A DNA stretch of 25,949 nt, from the NCBI GenBank assembly GCA_012184525.1, contig WOFQ01000144.1:1-25949 (forward strand), in the 5' to 3' direction. The translations under genes were made by a program, and so were the position numbers. The notes below the pieces were generated by a model. That model was not told the origin of the DNA, did not search any database, and saw nothing but the letters and a program-made list of their open reading frames with translations. Shown here in pieces: positions 20,901 to 25,949 of this stretch. Each line of letters begins with the position of its first letter. Within the stretch, counting starts at the first letter, position 1. This stretch comes from Xenoacremonium recifei. Its lineage: Eukaryota > Ascomycota > Sordariomycetes > Hypocreales > Nectriaceae.

Positions 20901-21183
20901 GTTCTGGAGCTATTAGTCGAAGCTTCGGAGAAGAGATTAGGTTATTGGGCTGTTTGCCGGGGATTGTGATTGGTAGGGTATAGTGATCGGAGGTTATAGC
21001 GAAGTGGTCTTTAATGACTGCCTCTGCGAAGGGGATATTTGAGAAAGCAAGGGCGATTGTGTTCCCGTGGGGATTCATTTCTAGTTCAGAAGTATCATAA
21101 AACTGAGTGTAGGGTACGTCTGTAGCCGGGAAAATGACCTCTCTGACCCCTGTTGTGTTGTGGGGGCTAATCTTGAAAACCGT
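17926..21183 (-). pseudogene. LINE ORF2: endonuclease end, reverse transcriptase, RNase H, zinc knuckle
   Basis: One single frame holds every domain in order. The apurinic-like endonuclease C-terminal part has LAFSNIPFAE and SDH (20983-20991). Reverse transcriptase follows with ADNIII, IIPKPGKRD, WRPISLL, IDIQGAFD, LPQGSPVSPILF and the catalytic FGYADD (19597-19614). A complete-looking RNase H (VVYSDGSK; DGEVNGAL; ICLDNTAA; CPGHQGIPGNEEADKLA) comes next, then the zinc knuckle CSCG...EHLFYYC. Twelve in-frame stops interrupt it, at 20731, 20449, 20401, 20377, 19615, 19006, 18757, 18700, 18568, 18553, 18466 and 18337 (low coordinate of each codon), with no frameshift over 3.2 kb. All are explainable by one C-to-T or G-to-A change. 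The natural stop is TAG at 17926-17928. Inactive. Confidence 0.9.
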
Positions 21184-21190
21184 TTACATC

Positions 21191-21452
21191 ACGGGAACAA
21201 GCTTGAAACAAGTCCAACACTGCGCCTGGATATTACGTGGGAATTTTATATTAGTGTAGTCCGTACACGTAAGGGCTAATGGGATATGACGCGTCCCTTT
21301 CTCCGCACCCTTCAGTATTTTAATACGTGACTCCAGGCGACACGATCCGAAATTCTACGGATAAGACATTCAACATAAGAATATATTCATCACTTTTCCA
21401 CGCAGTAATTCGCCCAATTCCCACCAGGTCACTTTTCAACTTCACAACCAAT
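21191..21452 (+). promoter_or_regulatory. Upstream region of the beta-propeller gene, cut by the LINE
   Basis: About 260 bp between the 5' end of the LINE and the chosen start. The frame is open from 21327, but those 42 codons lack a signal-peptide character and are better read as 5' UTR. CCACCAGGTCAC and ACTTCACAACCAATATGC near the start give a purine-poor, A-rich fungal start context. Any distal promoter elements would have been displaced by the insertion. Confidence 0.4.
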
Positions 21453-22436
21453 ATGCGTTCGAAATCTATTACTCTTTTTCTGTCTGCCATCGTCAGTCTA
21501 TCAATCGCAGACCCCTATCGACTCCTTTACCAGGGTAACGGCAGTACTACCTGGCTAGAGAATTTACGTGTTAGGTCCAATGGCAAGATCCTCACGACTG
21601 TGATCGGCCCTCCTGCCAATCTCTTCTCCTTTGATCCCACCGAGGAAAACCCTGAACCCGTCCTCGTCGGAACTTTCCCTTCCATACTAGGTCTTAGCGG
21701 GATCACTGAAGTCAGCCACGATGTTTTTTATATCACCGGTGCCAATACTACGGGTTCCAATATCTCGGACCCACCCAAGAACGCTACAAAGGTTTGGAAG
21801 GTCGACTTCAACAACCAAAGTGGTGGCGATGATCCATTGATTGAGCTCATCGCCGAACCTGTCCTCCCAACTGTGACCGATTTTAATGGTCTAACCACCT
21901 TTAATGAGTCCGTCATTCTTGCCTCTGCCACATATCAGGACACCGTTGTGGCTATGGATATCCACACCGGTGACTACTGGACCGCCTTCCAAGACACAGA
22001 TACATCTAGTATTAATGGCATCAAGGCTGGCCCTGATGGATATCTATACTGGACCGCGGATAGCGGTCTTTTCCGTGCCTCTTTGTACGAAAATCTTACC
22101 ATCGGCGTTGTTCAAGAGATCTACTCCGGCTCTTACGATGACCTTGCTGTCTCGTACGACGGATTTGCATTGTCAGCAAATAGCACTCGCTATATATACG
22201 TTGCCTCCAATACGTATGAAATCCAGCAGCTCGCTATGAACGATGCTACTGGCACCGTAACTTCGGCCTCATACGTCGCAAAGGCGAACAATAACACAAC
22301 GTGGGGTAAGCCCACTGCCTGCGATTTCGGCCGCACCACTGCGCAGAAGAACAAGATTTACTGCACTACAGGTGGTAGTCTTACGACAGGCTCAGCCCTC
22401 GGTGGTCAACTCTTTGAGATAACTGTTTATGATTGA
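21453..22436 (+). CDS. Secreted six-bladed beta-propeller protein, SMP-30 / hetero-Diels-Alderase-like
   Basis: 327 residues from the ATG at 21453, chosen because it places a clear signal peptide first (MRSKSITLFLSAIVSLSIA, cleavage likely before DPYR). The body follows the pattern of fungal SMP-30/gluconolactonase-like proteins: LLYQGNGSTTWLENLRVRSN at the start, repeated DG/NG turns (SSINGIKAGPDGYLYWTADSG), YDDLAVSYDG and a closing GGQLFEI strand. It has about ten N-glycosylation sequons (NGS, NTT, NIS, NAT, NQS, NES, NLT, NST). The closest described relatives by pattern are fungal hetero-Diels-Alderases such as EupF and AsR5, which make tropolone-sesquiterpenoids. Most members of the family have no assigned role, and no terpene or tropolone genes are in view, so the reaction is unknown. 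No intron or frame break. Confidence 0.8.
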   Translation: MRSKSITLFLSAIVSLSIADPYRLLYQGNGSTTWLENLRVRSNGKILTTVIGPPANLFSFDPTEENPEPVLVGTFPSILGLSGITEVSHDVFYITGANTTGSNISDPPKNATKVWKVDFNNQSGGDDPLIELIAEPVLPTVTDFNGLTTFNESVILASATYQDTVVAMDIHTGDYWTAFQDTDTSSINGIKAGPDGYLYWTADSGLFRASLYENLTIGVVQEIYSGSYDDLAVSYDGFALSANSTRYIYVASNTYEIQQLAMNDATGTVTSASYVAKANNNTTWGKPTACDFGRTTAQKNKIYCTTGGSLTTGSALGGQLFEITVYD

Positions 22437-22695
22437 GTTGATGGTTGGCGCTTAATTATCGTGACCTGCATCGCGATGAAGGCCCTTACGTCATGAACGG
22501 AATGGTTGCATCCCACTGTCGATACGTCGGAGAGCATTTGACTCATTGCAAACTTTTTGCATTTATATCCTGACGGTCGTAGGATCCCGAAATAAGGCCA
22601 ACCGGGGGAGTAGTATTCGTTAGGTAACAGAAGATCGATGGACTTTGTGCATAGGAATTGAAATTGCGTCTCGCCTATAGTCTAAAAGAGTCATA

Positions 22696-25133
22696 CTATT
22701 CGCACGCAACACTATTGCTATTTGCACGATACTTGAAGGCGGCTGACGCAAGCTTGGCTGGAAGGAAACGAACGACGACAAATTCCCAGTTGGTGGAGCT
22801 TTTGGCCTTGTGATAACGGACCACATAGATAATGTAGCCTTTGTAGACGTAGAGACCTCTGGGTCCGAGTTCGTCGTTCTCAACCCAGAGGCTGGAGAGC
22901 TCTGGCCATCGTGGCAGCTGGCCGCCAGTCAAGGACATCCCCATTCCCAAGAGCTCGCGAAAGTCCTCCTCCTTCTTCAGGTATTGGTTAACCTCTGACC
23001 AGTTCCAAGAGCTCCCTCGCGAGAGATACCCACTCCGAGCTGTATAAGCTCTCCTGAATAGGTCGAGATAGACCGAGGTCAGTTTATTCTTGGGATCCGT
23101 CACGAAAGAGTATCCCTTGTCACAGTTGGCCATGTCTTTGATACTGAGCAGGTCGATGTCAGGCTCGAGCCCGAACATCAAGCCGTTACACAGGCGATTG
23201 GCCTCTCCGACGACATGTGCGGTCAGTGACCTGAACTGCCCCATGGAGATCTCTGCCCCCTGCCCCCAGCCTACCCTCTGGCCGTTGTCGCTCCAGTACA
23301 GGAAAAAGGAAGGCGTATCGTTGCGGGCTGCTACGCACCCGTAGGCACGGAGACTTACAAATTCCTCAAACGTCGATTAGGATCCCATGACTATATATTG
23401 CCTATGCACCTGTTTAAACTGTTCAAGCTGTTTGAACCGCGGCCGGCTTTCGATTCCTAGATGAGTATATGGCTGCAGGGGAAGAGCTTGCTTGAGGAAA
23501 AGGAGTTGCTGGATGTATATGAGTCCAGAAAGGTAAGGTGTGTAGGAACGCGCGTTATGGAAGCTGTTGGTTGCTTCTGAGAATGCAAGTATACCGCTGA
23601 AGTACATAAGCACTGTCGAACTTGGTTGACTATCTGTTAGCTGTTCTGTACAGAGCGCGAGACTCAGGCTAAAGACGAGCTCGGTAAGAGAGATAGGTGC
23701 CTTGGTTCTTTTGGGCCCGTTAGCGAAGTCATTCTCATCGTCATCGCTAGGTATATAACCATTATCCTCGCTGCTATCGTCGAAGGTGCTGTATATGTCG
23801 CTGTCGTCGTTATCGCTGTCTTCCCTGTCGAGGCCTTTGCAGGCATCTCTATCCATATCCATATCTATATCCTCATACTCGACTCGTATTTTATTCCCAG
23901 CTGCCTCTGCAGCCGCCTCTTCCTCCGCCTGAGGCCTATCCTCGGTAACTAAGGATAGATTGGCCAGGTCTTTATGATGCCAAATTCTATTAAGGAAACC
24001 ATCTAACTTCTTGTTGAAATACACGCTAATAAGCCGCTCCCGTTGCTTCATGTCTATGTGATATACCCGGAAATAGAAGGCTAATACTTTTTTTTAGTAG
24101 TAAGCGGTATCTGGTGGTTGATGAGGCATGTTTGACCAGTGTGAACGGCTTGGGATAAGACACGTGGGGATGGTTGCTTCTCAGCCAGGAAAGGAGATTG
24201 CGACTCGTCCTGTGGACAGTCTCCTCACAGCGGTCCATAACCACATCCACGGCCTTTAAGATTTCATCGATCTTGATTTCGTCTTCGCGCGGGCTGACCA
24301 GATCAGTGCAGAGACTGGGGACTTGGGCTGCGCTAGCCAGGAGGTACAGCGGCGCGTCTGGCTGTCTATAGAAACTTAGATAGGGTGTCTGGATAAGGCA
24401 ACGGTGCAGGCTCCAGTCCCTGTTCCTGTATGTGATCTCCTACCTCGTTCTCTCCAGCTATGGCCGCTGTTTGGCATATGTGGTCGTCGAGCCGGCCGCT
24501 GGGGTTTGTATATTGGCTCTAAGGCCGTGGTTGCGCTGGCGCTCGCGTTCCTGCACGGATCTAATCAAGTCCTGTTGTTTGTGACCAACCCTGTCTTGTC
24601 GGCTCAGATTTGGCCCGCTCGTGTAGCCCACAGGCACCGTCGGTCGGGCCAGTTGGCCATCGCGCTCAATAATCTAATAGACTCGAGACGAGCCAGAGGC
24701 CGAAGCTTGCAAGTAAACGTACTCGAAATATGCCTCCATGTCTGCCTGCCTGGTAGATCTCCGCGGGTGCTGGGGGTACTCGGGCAGGTCTTGGCTATAG
24801 TGTTGCATGATGAGAGGGAGTGCGATAGCTGCAGTGCAAACAGGAAAAACCATCGTAGGGCCGGAGCCTTTGCTCTTCAGGCGAGCCGTCAATAAGAGGT
24901 GCGGCTCCACCTGGACTTTTCAGCTCTAGTTTAGCCAATACCTTGGAGAGACCTCTCTGCCGAGATAGGGGGATATCGTGTTCGTCACGTAGATGACTAG
25001 TGGGGTTAGACCCAGCGGGGGAGATGGCGTGTCTGTATTTCTTGTTGAAACAGATTAACAGTCGTGACTTAGGATGAACCTATAAGGAAAGTGACTCGAG
25101 AAATTTAGCAGTGGCAATAGGTATTGGGTCCAT
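22696..25133 (-). pseudogene. OrsD (DUF3505) / telomere-linked-helicase-like protein, N-terminal half, disabled
   Basis: Starts at ATG 25133-25131 (MDPIPIATAKFL). An OrsD-type zinc-finger region follows: VHPKSRLLIC, HAISP, SHLRDEH, then LRPYDGFSCLHCSYRT. After a frameshift near 24800 comes VYLQASASGSSRVY, then EETVHRTSRNLLSWLRSN and YPKPF. A second shift falls in an A-run near 24090, and AFYFRVYHID...LNRIWHH follows. Then there is an acidic segment, LRAYGCVAARND, ISMGQFRSL, GYSFVTDPKN, MSLTGGQLPRWPEL and YVVRYHK. Frame stops include 25080-25082, 24674-24676 and 23377-23379 (the last is the only break between 24051 and 22696). Order and motifs match large fungal proteins in which OrsD precedes a RecQ-type helicase. 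The helicase half is absent; homology ends near 22720. Confidence 0.72.
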
Positions 25134-25688
25134 AGTGTTAACCGCTGCAGCTGCTGCTGGACTACTTTTCGATATTCTTGATCTATTCCTCTTCTCTTCA
25201 ATATTAGGCGGAAGATCAAGATGGGGGAGATAGTAGAACGTAGACGGGTAGAACGCAGACGGTCAGAACGGGAAGTGGAAGGCGGCGGAGTAGTGAAAGG
25301 AACGAGGTGCACGGATAAAAAGCAGATAAACAAGCTGTTGTTTTTGTCGAACCTGGTCACCGTATCAATATGCACGGACGAAAGGGGTAGAATCTAGGGG
25401 TGGTTTTTCGGGAAATCACCGGGGCATTTCATAGTCGTCCGGGTTGGTACGGACGAAAGTTAGATAATACGGCGCGATTTGGAACAACATTTGTACAGTA
25501 GGTCAAGTCGTCCCGGATAGCAGACTGTCACATTCAGCAGTGCAATTCTGATGGTCCCTATCACTAGAGTGGAAAAGAAGCTCTTGATTTCTATCTAATA
25601 ACTAGGAAATAGTAGGTCTTTTATCTAGTGAATTGAGTGGTGTTTGAATTGACTGGAATCGATAGAGGGAAATTGGGCTTGCGTAACA
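25134..25688. other. Spacer between two OrsD-family relics
   Basis: No gene supported. A 106-codon minus frame (25055-25375) overlaps the OrsD start in another frame and is a shadow. The word ACGGACGAAAG occurs twice, at about 25374-25384 and 25449-25459. Confidence 0.4.
25233..25270. repeat. 15-bp imperfect tandem repeat
   Basis: The unit GTAGAACGTAGACGG is repeated about 2.5 times with one-base changes (GTAGAACGCAGACGG, then GTCAGAACGG). It lies just upstream of the OrsD-like pseudogene start. Confidence 0.6.
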
Positions 25689-25949
25689 TTAGCTGACGGC
25701 TCGGTCAGTGGTCCGGTCAGTTGTCTGACCAGTGGCCTGTTGTATGACAGGGATGTATGACAGGATATGTGACACAGACAAGTCGATAATCGGATCCCAG
25801 CCCAACATCATCTCGTCTACCTGCTGCTGCACTTGCGCCAGCACCTTGTGGTAGGTCTCGCAGAAGTCGGTTAACCGAATGACCTTGTTGTCGCCAATCG
25901 TAAATGAGTGGCCATCTGGCGCCCAACAGAGATTGCCCGGAATACCTTC
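25689..25949 (-). pseudogene. Second OrsD/TLH-family fragment, runs off the window
   Basis: An open minus-strand frame enters from the right edge and reads GIPGNLCWAPDGHSF, RLTDFCETYHKVLAQ, DEMMLGWDPIIDLS before losing homology near 25750 and stopping at 25689. It aligns with the part of the neighbouring pseudogene reading YWSDNGQRVGW, ISMGQFRSLTAHVV, LMFGLEPDIDLLS: the same W..DG, FR/FC, hydrophobic helix and G-x-P-x-IDL spacing. The two are diverged members of one family in tandem and the same orientation. It is truncated at its C-terminal side, after which come short repeats of GGTCAGT/CTGACC and TGTATGACAGG. Confidence 0.6.

Larger units (their letters stand above)
17560..21190 (-). mobile_element. 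5'-truncated LINE (non-LTR retrotransposon, RNase H-bearing, Tad1/I-like)
   Basis: A minus-strand element of about 3.6 kb. It starts inside the endonuclease domain near 21190 (the 5' part and ORF1 are missing, as usual for incomplete reverse transcription), runs through ORF2 to 17926, and ends in a 3' UTR of about 330-370 bp homologous to positions 28-375 in opposite orientation. The 3' end lies within about 45 bp of the stop codon of the upstream regulator gene, and the 5' end about 260 bp before the beta-propeller gene start. Exact junctions and target-site duplications could not be fixed by eye. Confidence 0.88.

Noticed and set aside
21327..21452. Upstream start for the beta-propeller protein (42 extra residues)
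   Set aside because: The extension would bury the signal peptide that begins at 21453; it is more likely 5' UTR.
1..25949. CRISPR array, operon-type bacterial system or biosynthetic gene cluster
   Set aside because: No spaced repeat array is present, the genes are eukaryotic with introns, and no PKS, NRPS, terpene synthase or P450 is seen.

Overview
The window looks like nuclear DNA of a filamentous ascomycete, most likely of the Aspergillus/Penicillium type. The reasons are short introns (49-115 bp) with GT...AG ends and CTAAC/CTGAC-like branch points, a Zn2Cys6 regulator, a fungal-type D-amino-acid oxidase, HGATAR (AreA-type) sites, and non-LTR retrotransposons disabled by C-to-T type nonsense mutations. 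The organism is inferred from gene content, not identified by any search.

Layout. 1-545 is the 3' end of a LINE (plus strand) ending in a tRNA-like hairpin and an A-rich tail. 546-5300 is a graveyard with no intact gene: a likely minus-strand LINE ORF1 relic (about 900-1890) and coding-like but broken fragments (3.2-4.8 kb). 5300-7318 is intergenic, with a 23-bp tandem repeat carrying AACCCTAA and a small repeat cluster. 7319-10665 is the healthiest part: a minus-strand amino-acid permease and a plus-strand D-amino-acid oxidase, divergent around a 587-bp promoter region with three GATA sites. 10666-12160 is intergenic with a perfect 16-bp palindrome. 12161-14206 (minus) is a two-exon fungal OTT_1508-like deaminase gene with a single frameshift just after its zinc-binding CxxC. 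15077-17542 (plus) is a seven-exon Zn2Cys6 transcription factor with one abnormal exon junction. 17.56-21.19 kb (minus) is a 5'-truncated LINE whose ORF2 keeps one frame through endonuclease end, reverse transcriptase, RNase H and zinc knuckle but holds 12 in-frame stops. Its 3' UTR is homologous to 1-375 in inverted orientation. 21453-22436 (plus) is a secreted six-bladed beta-propeller protein of the SMP-30 / fungal hetero-Diels-Alderase-like type. 22.7-25.1 kb (minus) is a pseudogene of the OrsD (DUF3505) / telomere-linked-helicase-like family, and a second fragment of that family runs off the right edge.

How it fits together. The permease and oxidase are a plausible unit for uptake and oxidative deamination of D-amino acids under nitrogen control. 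The regulator and the beta-propeller protein are now separated by the LINE and may once have been neighbours; no PKS, NRPS or terpene synthase is visible, so a metabolic cluster is not shown. Decayed LINEs, an OrsD/TLH-like relic in tandem and telomere-like repeat words suggest a repeat-rich, possibly subtelomeric, region. No intact novel multi-gene system was found. The most distinctive items are the deaminase, the OrsD-type relics, the permease/oxidase pair and the inverted LINE pair.
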